A stretch of 64,000 nt of DNA from Litchfieldia alkalitelluris (GTDB lineage: Bacteria; Bacillota; Bacilli; Bacillales; Salisediminibacteriaceae). This document shows, one piece after another, positions 9,475-17,715 of this stretch (position 1 is its first letter; each line of letters begins with the position of its first letter). The notes beneath the pieces were generated by a model. It was not told the DNA's origin. It worked only from the letters and a program-made list of their open reading frames with translations, and ran no database searches. The stretch lies in assembly GCF_002153425.1 (NCBI RefSeq), contig NZ_KZ119600.1:905714-969713 (forward strand). Direction: 5' to 3'. The position numbers were made by a program, and so were the translations under genes.

Positions 9475-9970
9475 TATTCATCACCCTCTCCGTTTCTAAA
9501 ACTCCCTTTAAAGCTTTCATGGCTCGAAATGTCGTAGACTTCACTTTACTTTCAGAACAGTTCAGCACCTCTGCCGTCTCCTTAACGGAAAGCTCCTGAA
9601 TCATCCTTAATACCAACACCTCTTGATAGCTTACCTTCAATTTTTTTATCCCATCATATAACTCTTTGACGCTCTCGCCCCGTTGGTAGATCTCTTCAGG
9701 TGTGTCCATGTCGTGTAATGATGGTGATTCTGTGATTGGCAAAAAGCGAATTTTTTGTTTCCGACGCCAGTAATCGTATAAGACATTCCTAGCAATGGAG
9801 ATCACCCATGTATAATAGGAGGCATCTCCGCGAAAACCTTTCAGTGATTGCTTCACCCTAAGAAACGTATCATGCGTTAAATCTTCCGCTACCTCCACAT
9901 TTCCGACCATCAATAAAAGATAATGATAAACTCCGTCACTGTACTTTAAATATAATTCCTCCCACGTCAT
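9455..9970 (-). CDS. ECF RNA polymerase sigma factor, SigX-like
   Basis: The protein has 171 residues from ATG 9970, just behind GAGAGAGGTGAGGGA; upstream in-frame codons lack a ribosome site. Region 2 is clear (AEDLTHDTFLRV, YYTWVISIARNVLYDYWRRK), as is the region 4 helix-turn-helix (VSYQEVLVLRMIQELSVKETAE). It should direct RNA polymerase to stress promoters and be held inactive by the overlapping membrane protein. A matching promoter motif sits upstream at 10000-10027, so autoregulation is likely. SigX and relatives in Bacillus control envelope modification. The subgroup call rests mainly on the promoter motif. Confidence 0.88.
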   Translation of the reverse strand: MTWEELYLKYSDGVYHYLLLMVGNVEVAEDLTHDTFLRVKQSLKGFRGDASYYTWVISIARNVLYDYWRRKQKIRFLPITESPSLHDMDTPEEIYQRGESVKELYDGIKKLKVSYQEVLVLRMIQELSVKETAEVLNCSESKVKSTTFRAMKALKGVLETERVMNSEEKFS

Positions 9971-9999
9971 TCCCTCACCTCTCTCTCTTGTCACTAAAA

Positions 10000-10027
10000 T
10001 AGTCGAACGACCTGAAAAACGGTTGCA
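10000..10027 (-). promoter_or_regulatory. SigX-type ECF promoter upstream of the sigma gene
   Basis: On the minus strand, TGCAAC (10022-10027) and CGACTA (10000-10005) are separated by 16 bases. B. subtilis SigX promoters follow TGTAAC, about 17 bases, then CGAC. The site is 30 bases upstream of the sigma ATG, which would give a short leader and positive autoregulation. Confidence 0.6.
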
Positions 10028-10110
10028 TTATATGTATTAAAAATTTTTGAAGGGCAGGGGGCTTGTTAAGGGAGTCGGTCAATGGGGACGGTTCTGATTT
10101 GCATAACGGC

Positions 10111-10275
10111 GACGGGCGAAAATATCATTTGATGCATATATAGAAGGTTTGGAGTGATGGCGGGGGAGAGAAAGGCAAAACGTTCCTCTTCCAGGTACCC
10201 ATCTTCTCTTTGTACGAGAAGTTTGTTGTGTTGCAATCTCTTTTTTAGGGTTTCGATTGTTTGCATATAAACCAT
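10111..10275. pseudogene. Remnant of DnaD-like gene tail next to an unplaced small reading frame
   Basis: On the plus strand, 10111-10175 repeats the end of the DnaD-like gene (6735-6797) with one missing base that brings in an early stop after DAY. It is therefore a decayed fragment. The adjacent minus strand (10275 leftward) could encode about 35 plausible residues beginning MVYMQTIETLKKRLQ, but it runs into the remnant and a REP sequence. I cannot assign that part. Confidence 0.5.
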
Positions 10276-10720
10276 TCCTTTACCTTCATATTGCTAGATT
10301 GTATTGTTAATCGTTCTTGTAGGCCCTGACCTTCGAAATAGATTCTTCTGTTTCTCTCGATTATAAATGACAAAGCATATTTATGACGAGGTTTAACTCG
10401 TCCTTAGACAGTAATTACCTTAGAAGGGAGTTACGCAGAAATAGAATGGAAGAAGGAGTAATGGAAGCAGGTTCTGGCTTGCTGAACATACGGATACTGT
10501 GGTGAATGATGGGGTGGTTCTTGCGATGTTGTAAATGCAAGAACCACCCCTGTGTTTACTAGAAAAATAGTCAAAAACTACTAGTGGTAATTAGTACCAA
10601 ATTACGCTGTTTTTTCCTCGTAGAAATCTTATTATTAATGAAATGGAAATAATTGATAGTTTTCTGGTGTTTCAGTGCCATTCATAGGTCAATTTAATTA
10701 TATATTGAGGAGATGAGTAG
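10276..10720. other. Spacer upstream of the LXG cassette
   Basis: No gene is seen. The region contains a REP hairpin (10511-10550) and an AT-rich stretch leading to the ribosome site GAGGAGATGAG of the next gene. The promoter of the toxin cassette probably lies between 10560 and 10705. Confidence 0.5.
10511..10550. repeat. REP-like hairpin, 14-bp perfect stem
   Basis: GGGGTGGTTCTTGC and GCAAGAACCACCCC enclose a 12-base loop. The preceding 25 bases (CATACGGATACTGTGGTGAA) recur before the copy at 17263, so the repeated unit is longer than the hairpin. Compensatory changes relative to other copies (GUGG/CCAC versus GCGG/CCGU) keep the stem paired. Confidence 0.8.
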
Positions 10721-10951
10721 GTGGATAACTATAGTTTTTACGAGATTCTGTTTGGGTTGGCGTTATTTACTATTGGAGTAATTGCTTATTGGTTACCTAC
10801 AATAATCGCATTTAGGAATCAAAAGTCCAGTCGCGTAATCATTGCTATATTAAACTTTCTATTTGCTGGGACTGGTATTGGGTGGGTGATCTTGTTGTTC
10901 TGGGCATTAAGAAAAGATCATGGCATTAATCAATTGAAAGCTTTGCGATAG
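10721..10951 (+). CDS. Small two-TM protein, superinfection-immunity (Imm_superinfect) family
   Basis: The 76-residue protein starts at GTG 10721 after GAGGAGATGAG. It has two membrane segments (about residues 6-27 and 39-62) around PTIIAFRNQKSS and ends TGIGWVILLFWALRK. The PTI-A-RNQKS loop and the GTGIGW motif are typical of the phage T4 Imm-like superinfection immunity family (PF14373). Those proteins block DNA entry or membrane toxins. It lies 15 bases upstream of the LXG toxin gene in the same direction. I infer that it assists toxin handling or protects the membrane, rather than acting as phage immunity here. Confidence 0.7.
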   Translation: MDNYSFYEILFGLALFTIGVIAYWLPTIIAFRNQKSSRVIIAILNFLFAGTGIGWVILLFWALRKDHGINQLKALR

Positions 10952-10966
10952 GAGGGAGGGCACGGT

Positions 10967-12829
10967 TTGGGTAATAGGGTGGACATTTCTGAGGTGAAGT
11001 CATTTTATGACATGCAGAAGCGTGAAACGGATCAAATCATAGAGGGAATCCATGCGATAAGGAAAAACATTAGTCAAATTAGTAAGATGAAGGACTTTCA
11101 AGGGAAAACGGCGGAAGCTGCTAAACTTTATTTTTCCCAATATCATGGGGTGATCTTGGATGAGTTTGAAACACTCTTCCGAACCCTAGAACAAAATCTC
11201 CAGCAACACCTAAACGCTTTTTCTGAAAGTGTAGATGCTAGTTCATCGGCGAGGCTTGAAAGCAATTATTTGATGGACCAGGAGCTAGAGTTGGAGAAGC
11301 GGTATGAACAATTAGAGGGACAGGCAGATGAGATCAACCGAATCATTCGTAGTATTTCGGACATCAGTTCCGTCAGCGCGCCAAGTCTTACGCCTGTGCC
11401 AGAACGTGCGAATGACGCTCAAGGGGGCGTTGTCAAAACGAGGAAGAGGCTAGATTCGTTTACGAGTGTCGGGAAGAGGGATATTTCAAGTGCGCAATCG
11501 TCTATTGCAAAAATTGAGTCGCTGTTGAAAAAGAGTGGCGGCCGAAGTAAAGTTAGAAGTAGCGACTGGTTTGAAAAGCAGCTCATGGTTTTAATGAAAG
11601 AGTTGATGAAGGGGAAAAATCTCTCCTCTAGCAAAATTGATTTAGCGAGATTTAGAGAATTATCGAGATGGCTAATCGACGATAAATTTTCGATCTTGCC
11701 GATTCAGATCATGAACGGGCAAAAAATAGGAAGTGTGGCAAATGTCCTAAGTACTGGGGTATTGATGAGGGTATTTCTCTACATAAAGGGGTTAGTGATT
11801 AAGGCTCCAATTCCGTGGATGCTAAAGGGATTAGCTTTAGCAGATGCATCGAAACCTGCGAAACTGCCTTTTAACAGCTTGGATGGTGCGTATTTAGAGG
11901 GGAAATACTATTCCACTGAAGAGTCATTAGTCTCGTTAAATCAAAATGGATTTGGAAATGCATACCACGTTTTAAACACAGATATTTTAAACTTAGTATT
12001 TAAGCAGGCGTTGGATCAGACGATAATGAAACCGGTTCACTGGTTTCAGGAGAAACAACAGGAAAATCGAGTACGCAAACAACAAGAAGCTAAACAATTG
12101 CTTTTTAATTTTCTAAGTGATGAATATCTACTTGGGCAGGCGAAGACAGTCATTGAAACTATGAAAGATCCCGATTTAAAATGGTACGAGAAATCTTGGC
12201 GATATGTGAAGATTTTCGGGCCTGTGGCCGCTACTCAAGCGAAGTCAGAGGTCCTGAGTAAATACGACTTTTTGGAGAATCCAAGACAAGTTCTCTCAAC
12301 TGCAATGGATTTTGTGCCATTAATTGGTAATTTTAAGGGCGGGGCTGAAGCTATCACTGGTAAGGACTACATTACTGGTTATGAGCTTGAAAACTGGGAA
12401 AGGGGTGTAGCTGGACTAGCGATAATTGGTGGTGGATTAGTCAAAGCTGGATCAAAAGGATATAAATTAGCGAGAAATTCCCTATTTGGTTCGAAATCTC
12501 ATACTGCTACGAGAGACTTGACGAAGGTTGATAGTCCTACGGGGAGGACGACTAAGGGTAAAACTGTAGATGATATATTAAAGGAGGCTACTCCAGGTAG
12601 AGCAACTAAAGGAAGAGCAACACAATATGATAAATCAGGTGGGTATAATCAAGCAATGGATGATTTTAATAATATGGGTGTTACTAATATTAGAGAGATA
12701 CCTAATGGTAGGGTTGGCACATTACCAGATGGAAGAACAGTTAATGTGAGAAATAAGAGTTCAGATGGTAGACCAACACTAGAGATATTCGATGGTAAAA
12801 ATTCAATTAAAATACGTTACGGGGAGTGA
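10967..12829 (+). CDS. LXG-domain polymorphic toxin
   Basis: The 620-residue protein starts at TTG 10967, 6 bases after GGAGGGAGGG. The N-terminal ~200 residues are a helical LXG domain (DISEVKSFYDMQKRETDQII, KDFQGKTAEAAKLYFSQYH), the export signal for the type VII (Esx/Yuk) system. Residues about 447-485 match the pre-toxin TG domain (DFVPLIGN, EAITGKDYITGYE). The last ~70 residues (from about 554) form the variable toxin end (GRVGTLPDGRTVNVR, SSDGRPTLEI), a C-terminus shared by several polymorphic toxins. I cannot name its enzymatic activity. The downstream gene overlaps its stop and should encode the immunity protein. Confidence 0.85.
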   Translation: MGNRVDISEVKSFYDMQKRETDQIIEGIHAIRKNISQISKMKDFQGKTAEAAKLYFSQYHGVILDEFETLFRTLEQNLQQHLNAFSESVDASSSARLESNYLMDQELELEKRYEQLEGQADEINRIIRSISDISSVSAPSLTPVPERANDAQGGVVKTRKRLDSFTSVGKRDISSAQSSIAKIESLLKKSGGRSKVRSSDWFEKQLMVLMKELMKGKNLSSSKIDLARFRELSRWLIDDKFSILPIQIMNGQKIGSVANVLSTGVLMRVFLYIKGLVIKAPIPWMLKGLALADASKPAKLPFNSLDGAYLEGKYYSTEESLVSLNQNGFGNAYHVLNTDILNLVFKQALDQTIMKPVHWFQEKQQENRVRKQQEAKQLLFNFLSDEYLLGQAKTVIETMKDPDLKWYEKSWRYVKIFGPVAATQAKSEVLSKYDFLENPRQVLSTAMDFVPLIGNFKGGAEAITGKDYITGYELENWERGVAGLAIIGGGLVKAGSKGYKLARNSLFGSKSHTATRDLTKVDSPTGRTTKGKTVDDILKEATPGRATKGRATQYDKSGGYNQAMDDFNNMGVTNIREIPNGRVGTLPDGRTVNVRNKSSDGRPTLEIFDGKNSIKIRYGE

Positions 12830-13251
12830 ATAAATTGAATGAAAGATGGGAGAGATATGAACCTACTAAGGGTTTATCTAGAAAATATTATATTAACTCT
12901 ATCACAGATAGTATTAATTGTTTTCAAATTATTCTTTCTGATGATAATGATGAGAATAATAAGGTTGAAGTGTTATTTAAAGACTCAGTACATGCATATA
13001 GAAGTACTGATGAGAGCTTTAATCTAAAGATGATGAATAGTATAGATGAGAGTTATGGCACAGAATTTTATTCAAACTGGACATTTTTTAAAGTGAAAAA
13101 TTCTGAATATATTCAATGGATTTCTGAACAGTCGTATGGTATATCAGACTCGCAACAGTTATTGCATTTTTGCTTTATTGCAAGTGACTCAATATTAGAT
13201 GTAATTGCTGCTTACGAACCAAGAGTACAAAAAATTACAGAAAATAGATAA
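12826..13251 (+). CDS. Probable cognate immunity protein of the LXG toxin
   Basis: The 141-residue protein starts at GTG 12826, which overlaps the toxin stop (GTGA), the usual coupling for toxin-immunity pairs. It is soluble and acidic with no signal peptide. WTFFKVKNSEYIQWISEQS and LLHFCFIASDSILDVIA resemble small immunity-like proteins found after polymorphic toxins in Bacillus. I cannot give a family number. The function (binding and neutralising the toxin C-terminus in the cytoplasm) is inferred from position. GC is clearly lower than in the toxin N-terminus, as expected for an exchangeable toxin/immunity end. Confidence 0.7.
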   Translation: MNKLNERWERYEPTKGLSRKYYINSITDSINCFQIILSDDNDENNKVEVLFKDSVHAYRSTDESFNLKMMNSIDESYGTEFYSNWTFFKVKNSEYIQWISEQSYGISDSQQLLHFCFIASDSILDVIAAYEPRVQKITENR

Positions 13252-13270
13252 CTAAAAAAAAGCTGACTTT

Positions 13271-13310
13271 GAAGGAAACCTTGATGCGCACGCTCTAAGG
13301 TTTCTTTTCT
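13271..13310 (+). terminator. Terminator of the LXG cassette
   Basis: GAAACCTT (13275-13282) pairs with AAGGTTTC (13297-13304), followed by TTTTCT. It lies 20 bases after the immunity gene stop. Confidence 0.75.
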
Positions 13311-13319
13311 AAACGCAGG

Positions 13320-13495
13320 TAAACGCAGGGACGGTTCTTGTGTTTACAAAGGACCGAAGGTCCGTTCAAGTGTTAACCAAATAAGCTATCTAAACCATCA
13401 AGTTTTATCCTATATTTTGTAAACGTATGGGCGATTCTTACGTTCACAAAGAAGTTATAAACGCAGGGACGGTTCTTGCGTTTACAAAGGACTGA
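13320..13495. repeat. Cluster of three REP-like units
   Basis: Three head-to-tail variants of AAACGCAGGGACGGTTCTTGCGTTTAC occur near 13321, 13421 and 13455. The middle one is degenerate (GGGCGATTCTTACG). A short palindrome GGACCGAAGGTCC follows the first. This cluster precedes the IS insertion. Confidence 0.75.
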
Positions 13496-13549
13496 ATATT
13501 CAAATTAGGTTTGAACGGTAGAAAGAGTTTCAGTCAAAAGGGACAGTCC

Positions 13550-15330
13550 GGAACCAGTGAAAAAGTCTAGTAATAATGGAGAAATAAGAAGTTTTTGACC
13601 TAAATATATACAAAACGAAAAATTCTTACTAAAACGATATAAATAATAGGAATTATGAACAATAAAAACCCCCTAAATGGTATAATAAGTGTGACCAAAC
13701 ACAAACCAAAGGGGGTTTTTACTATGCTTCGACATGAGCCAAAACAATTAAGCTTTCACTCTGAATTATACAATAAAATACCTGAAAATCATATGTTAAA
13801 AAAGGCATCAAAAGTAGTCGATTTTAGTTTTATCAATGATTTACTAGCTGATTCGTATTGTAAGAACTTTGGCCGTCCCGCTAAAGAACCAGAAATGATG
13901 TGTAAAATCCTTTTTCTACAACATCTTTATAACCTTTCTGATGAAAGAATGGAGACAGAGGGGAATCTTAATCTAGTATTTTTATATTTTCTAGGATTAA
14001 ATCCAGAAGATAAATTACCAGATAAAAGTCTGTATTCAAAGTTTCGGACTCGTCGTGTTGGCGAAGAAACTTTGGACGAAATATTAGAAGAGACTGTTAG
14101 ACAGTGTGTAGAACACGGTCTAATTGAAAGTGATGGAGTAAGTGTAGATGTAACTCATATTGAGGCAAACACGATTAAGAAAACACCTGAACGGATTATG
14201 AAACATTTAGCAAGAAAAATTATGAAAAATTACGAGGAAGAAGCAGGAGAAGTGTTAGAAGGGGCACCTGAGGTGCCAGATTATAAAGAAATAGAAGACC
14301 ACAATGAAGCAAAAATGGTGATGAAAGACTACTTATTATCAGTGATAGACAAGGTTGAGGACTCAGCACAAACTCAAATTAGTAAAACATCAGACTCAAT
14401 AAAAAAAGCAAAGGAGATTTTAGATGATCCAAAGTTTTTAAACCAAAAAGGTCTTCGTTCCCTAATTGATGAAGATGCGAGAGTTGGTCGTAAAAGTAGA
14501 ACACAGAGTTTTTATGGGTATAAAACAGAGTTTACAATGACAACTAAAGAAAGAATCATCACTTCCGTTCGAACAGAAAGTGGTTCTTATATGGATGGTA
14601 ATCATTTAAGCAGTATGCTAAAAGCAACAAAGAAGTCAGGTATTAACATAAAAGAAGTATTCGCAGATAAAGCTTATTTTAGAAAACCTCTCTTAGATGA
14701 ACTGGAAGAACTAAAAATAACACCATACATACCTGTCAGCCCTCTTATTTACAGAATTGATGAAAGCAAGTATACCTATAATAAAGATGCAGATGAGTGG
14801 CAATGTTCTTATGGAAATGCAACTGAAAAAAAGAAATATTTCAAGACTAGCAATAAGAATGGGACATTTGAAGGATACAAATATTATTTTGAAATCAATC
14901 AATGCAAGACTTGTCCTTTACATGATGAGTGTGCTGGGAAAGCAGCAAGAAAAATTCTGAAACTCGGTAAAAATACAGCTGAGTTTTACGATATTTCTCA
15001 GTATCAAAAGACGGAAGAATTCATAGAGAAATATAAAGAGAGAGCTTCAATTGAAGGGAAGATTGGAGAAGTAAAGAGATTCAATGGCCTATACCGAGCT
15101 AGAGGATATGGGCGATTAAGTGTGTCCAAACAATCAAAATTAACTGCAATAGCAGCTAATATAAAGCGAATAGCAGCACTAGTACCCTAATAAAAGAGAG
15201 GAATACTAGTGCAAATACCCTCTGCACTACCATATATATGGTAAATTGAAGAGGAATTCTCTTTCTGGCTCTAAAAAAAGAGAAAAAAGCTTAAATTGGT
15301 GAAAAATATAGTGACTTTATCACTGGTTCC
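13550..15330 (+). mobile_element. IS1182-type insertion sequence, complete right copy with 8-bp target duplication
   Basis: The element is 1781 bp. Its ends are GGAACCAGTGAAAAAGTC (13550-13567) and the inverted GACTTTATCACTGGTTCC (15313-15330), with one mismatch in 18. The 8-bp direct repeat GACAGTCC flanks it at 13542-13549 and 15331-15338. Removing the IS restores AGGGACAGTCCCT, a palindrome, so insertion went into a hairpin-like site. A hairpin with a T-run (AAACCCCCT/AGGGGGTTTTTAC) precedes the transposase ATG and may dampen read-in transcription. Confidence 0.93.
13724..15190 (+). CDS. IS1182-family DDE transposase
   Basis: The 488-residue protein starts at ATG 13724; an in-frame ATG at 13655 would read through the element's leader hairpin and is rejected. 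It has an N-terminal DUF772-like domain (GRPAKEPEMMCKILFLQHLY), then a DDE domain with Asp in VDVTHIEANT, Asp in FADKAYF and Glu in RASIEGKIGE, and CPLHDEC in the insertion region. The C-terminus ends LTAIAANIKRIAALVP. It should bind the terminal repeats and cut and paste or copy the element. It is uninterrupted and nearly identical to the left copy, so transposition was recent. Confidence 0.95.
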   Translation: MLRHEPKQLSFHSELYNKIPENHMLKKASKVVDFSFINDLLADSYCKNFGRPAKEPEMMCKILFLQHLYNLSDERMETEGNLNLVFLYFLGLNPEDKLPDKSLYSKFRTRRVGEETLDEILEETVRQCVEHGLIESDGVSVDVTHIEANTIKKTPERIMKHLARKIMKNYEEEAGEVLEGAPEVPDYKEIEDHNEAKMVMKDYLLSVIDKVEDSAQTQISKTSDSIKKAKEILDDPKFLNQKGLRSLIDEDARVGRKSRTQSFYGYKTEFTMTTKERIITSVRTESGSYMDGNHLSSMLKATKKSGINIKEVFADKAYFRKPLLDELEELKITPYIPVSPLIYRIDESKYTYNKDADEWQCSYGNATEKKKYFKTSNKNGTFEGYKYYFEINQCKTCPLHDECAGKAARKILKLGKNTAEFYDISQYQKTEEFIEKYKERASIEGKIGEVKRFNGLYRARGYGRLSVSKQSKLTAIAANIKRIAALVP

Positions 15331-15338
15331 GACAGTCC

Positions 15339-15982
15339 CTGTTTGCCCTATTATAGCTCAGAATGAAATAGCATTTCGACAAATACAGAATGTTCTGAGT
15401 ACAGATGCGTTGAATAAGGCGTGCCACAGAAGTAAAATAGAGGTAACAGAGGAAAAGGATATTAAGTTTGTCGTGGCTTCCCATCTTCATCTTGATCATG
15501 CGGGTTGTTTGGAGATGTTTACGAACGCGACGATTATTGTTCATGAGGATGAGTTAAATGGTACCCTTCAGTCCTATGCAAGAAACCAAAAAGAAGGAGC
15601 TTATGTGTGGGCGGATATCGATGCGTGGATAAAAAATAATTTACAGTGGCAAACAGTCAAGCGGAGTGAAGATAAATTAGAGCTTGCTGAAGGAATTTCC
15701 GTATTAAATTTTGGGAGTGGTCATGCATGGGGAATGCTAGGTCTCCATGTCCAGATGCCTGAAACAGGTGGAATTATCTTAGCTTCTGATGCCATCTATA
15801 CTGCAGAGAGTTTTGGACCGCCAATTAAACCTCCTGGAATTATCTATGATTCTATTGGATATTCCAACACTGTTGAGAGAATACGTAAATTAGCAAAAGA
15901 GACGAACTCTCAGGTGTGGTTTGGACATGATTCTGAACAATTTAAGAATTTCCGAAAATCAACGGAGGGATATTACGAATAA
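15339..15982 (+). pseudogene. 5'-truncated metallo-beta-lactamase-fold lactonase (BlcC/AhlD-like)
   Basis: The metal site HLHLDHAG, the Asp in ASDAIY and the late His in WFGHD place it with AhlD/AttM(BlcC)-type lactone hydrolases, including the family's ending FRKSTEGYYE. The open frame runs back into the IS terminus. The usual N-terminal ~50-60 residues (with the family's first beta strands and the DTG-like turn) are absent on both sides of the IS: across the restored target a TAG stops the frame at 13519. It is therefore probably inactive. The stop lies 16 bases before the alcohol dehydrogenase start, so the two once formed an operon. Gamma-butyrolactone or a related lactone is the likely former substrate. 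Confidence 0.75.
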
Positions 15983-15998
15983 TCAGGAGGGTCTATAT

Positions 15999-17198
15999 AT
16001 GGCGTTTTCGAAACTTGTTTTTACTCCATTAAGTTATGTTGGCTGGGGGGCTTTAAATCAGTTATTACCTGAAGTAGAGAAGCATCAACCGGAGAAGATC
16101 CTTGTGGTTACTGATCCCGTTCTAGCAGAGTTAGGGATAGTTAAGAACATTATATCTCCGTTAGAGGAAGCGGGCTTTTCCGTATCTATCTATGATGATA
16201 TCGAACCTGAACCACCTCTTGCAGTCGGGGAAAAACTTGTTGCTTATACAAGGATAAATAAGTTTGACCTGATTATTGGGATTGGAGGGGGAAGCGCATT
16301 AGATTTAGCCAAACTTACAGCGGTTCTTTCTGTTCATGATGGGAGTGTTTCAACATATCTTAATCTCACGGGAACAGAACCTCTCCTGCATAAAGGTCTT
16401 CCGAAAATCCTGATTCCAACGACAGCGGGTACAGGTTCAGAAGTAACGAATATATCAGTCTTATCATTAGAAAGCACAAAGGATGTTGTCACACATGATT
16501 TCCTTCTAGCTGATACGGCCATTGTTGACCCTGAGCTTACGGTTACTGTTCCGGCGAAGGTTACAGCTGCAACAGGTGTCGATGCCTTAACTCATGCTGT
16601 TGAGGCATATGTTTCCGTCAATGCTAGTCCAACCTCGGACGCGTTGGCGCTGCAAGCAATCCGTTTAATAGGGAAGTCGTTAAGACGTGCAGTCGAAAAT
16701 GGCAGTGATAAGCAGGCACGTATTGAGATGATGGAAGGGAGTTATATCGCAGGTTTAGCTTTCTTTAATGCAGGGGTTGCAGGTGTCCATGCCTTAGCAT
16801 ATCCACTTGGAGGACAATTTCATGTCTCTCATGGAGAATCGAATGCCGTTCTTCTACCTTATGTCATGGGATATATTCGCAGGAGCTGTGAAAAACGAAT
16901 GGCTGATATTTTAGAGGCATTGGGTGGAAATAAGGCCTTCTTATCTGATGAAGATGCTTCCTATAAATGTGTGGAAGAGCTTCAGCGGTTAGTGAAAGAT
17001 GTAGGAATTCCTAATACACTCCAAGGCTTTGATATTCCTGAGAGGGCGATCGATCGTCTAACAGAGGATGGAGTTAAGCAAAAAAGGCTCTTAGCTCGAA
17101 GTCCGATGCCCTTAGAAAAGGATGATATCTATCGCATATATGAAGCAGCGTTTACAGGAGAAGTAGTAGAAAAACACAAGAAGATAGTAAAGAGTTAA
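15999..17198 (+). CDS. Iron-containing alcohol dehydrogenase, possibly 4-hydroxybutyrate dehydrogenase
   Basis: The 399-residue protein starts at ATG 15999 behind CAGGAGGGT; an in-frame ATG at 15921 lies inside the lactonase gene. It shows the Fe-ADH fold: nucleotide-binding GIGGGSALDLAK, PTTAGTGSEVTN, and metal ligands in DALTHAVEAY and in GGQFHVSHGESNAVLLP. The family oxidises primary alcohols with NAD(P). Next to an AttM/BlcC-like lactonase it recalls BlcB, which converts 4-hydroxybutyrate to succinic semialdehyde. A BlcA-type aldehyde dehydrogenase is not in the window. Loss of the upstream promoter by the IS may leave it dependent on IS transcription. Confidence 0.85.
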   Translation: MAFSKLVFTPLSYVGWGALNQLLPEVEKHQPEKILVVTDPVLAELGIVKNIISPLEEAGFSVSIYDDIEPEPPLAVGEKLVAYTRINKFDLIIGIGGGSALDLAKLTAVLSVHDGSVSTYLNLTGTEPLLHKGLPKILIPTTAGTGSEVTNISVLSLESTKDVVTHDFLLADTAIVDPELTVTVPAKVTAATGVDALTHAVEAYVSVNASPTSDALALQAIRLIGKSLRRAVENGSDKQARIEMMEGSYIAGLAFFNAGVAGVHALAYPLGGQFHVSHGESNAVLLPYVMGYIRRSCEKRMADILEALGGNKAFLSDEDASYKCVEELQRLVKDVGIPNTLQGFDIPERAIDRLTEDGVKQKRLLARSPMPLEKDDIYRIYEAAFTGEVVEKHKKIVKS

Positions 17199-17715
17199 TA
17201 TAAATGGAGGTAGATTTTAGATTACTGAATAAACGGAATATACGGAGACTGTGGTGAATAATGGGGCGGTTCTTGCGATGGTGTAAACGCAAGAACCGTC
17301 CCTGCGTTTACCTGTGTTTATTCTTTTAAAACAACTTGACTGGAAGTGTAGTGAAGAATATAATTCAGGTAGTTAGTATCTGACAAACTTCTACGTTATC
17401 ATCATTTTTTTCACCTCTCTCTATAACATCTATTTCCTAATTAATACCCATACTTCCTTTCCATTTATTGAATTTAAAGAGATTACATTTTATACATCAT
17501 CCATCCATATATCACTCCGTTTTTGTTCTTGTTGATTTTCCCACTTAAGTATCCTATCGTCCATGACAAATCAACTGATAATCATCAATGTTCCGTAACA
17601 TAGCATATGTAAAAATACAATTGTACTGTGAGGTGATTGTTATATGAAAGAAATTGTATGTCTACTTTTCTAATAACATCTTAACTTAAATGATCTTAAT
17701 AAGGAGGATTGGAGA
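17199..17715. other. Gene-free spacer with one REP hairpin
   Basis: I see no gene. The REP hairpin at 17263-17302 probably ends the dehydrogenase transcript. The rest is AT-rich, with the next ribosome site AAGGAGGATTGGAG at 17700-17713. Confidence 0.5.
17263..17302. repeat. REP-like hairpin
   Basis: GGGGCGGTTCTTGC and GCAAGAACCGTCCC enclose a 12-base loop GATGGTGTAAAC. The core is identical to the copy at 19080. A loose extra half-copy (CTGCGTTTACCTGTGTTTA) follows. Confidence 0.8.

Noticed and set aside
10066-10275. 69-codon minus-strand gene
   Set aside because: Its second half is a REP sequence and the DnaD-like remnant. Only about 35 residues look protein-like and no family is recognised.
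13655-13723. Longer N-terminus for the right transposase
   Set aside because: It would read through the leader hairpin. The family-like sequence begins at ATG 13724 and the left copy agrees.
15296-15338. Start of the lactonase gene inside the IS end
   Set aside because: Those residues derive from the IS terminal repeat and target duplication, not from a lactonase N-terminus.
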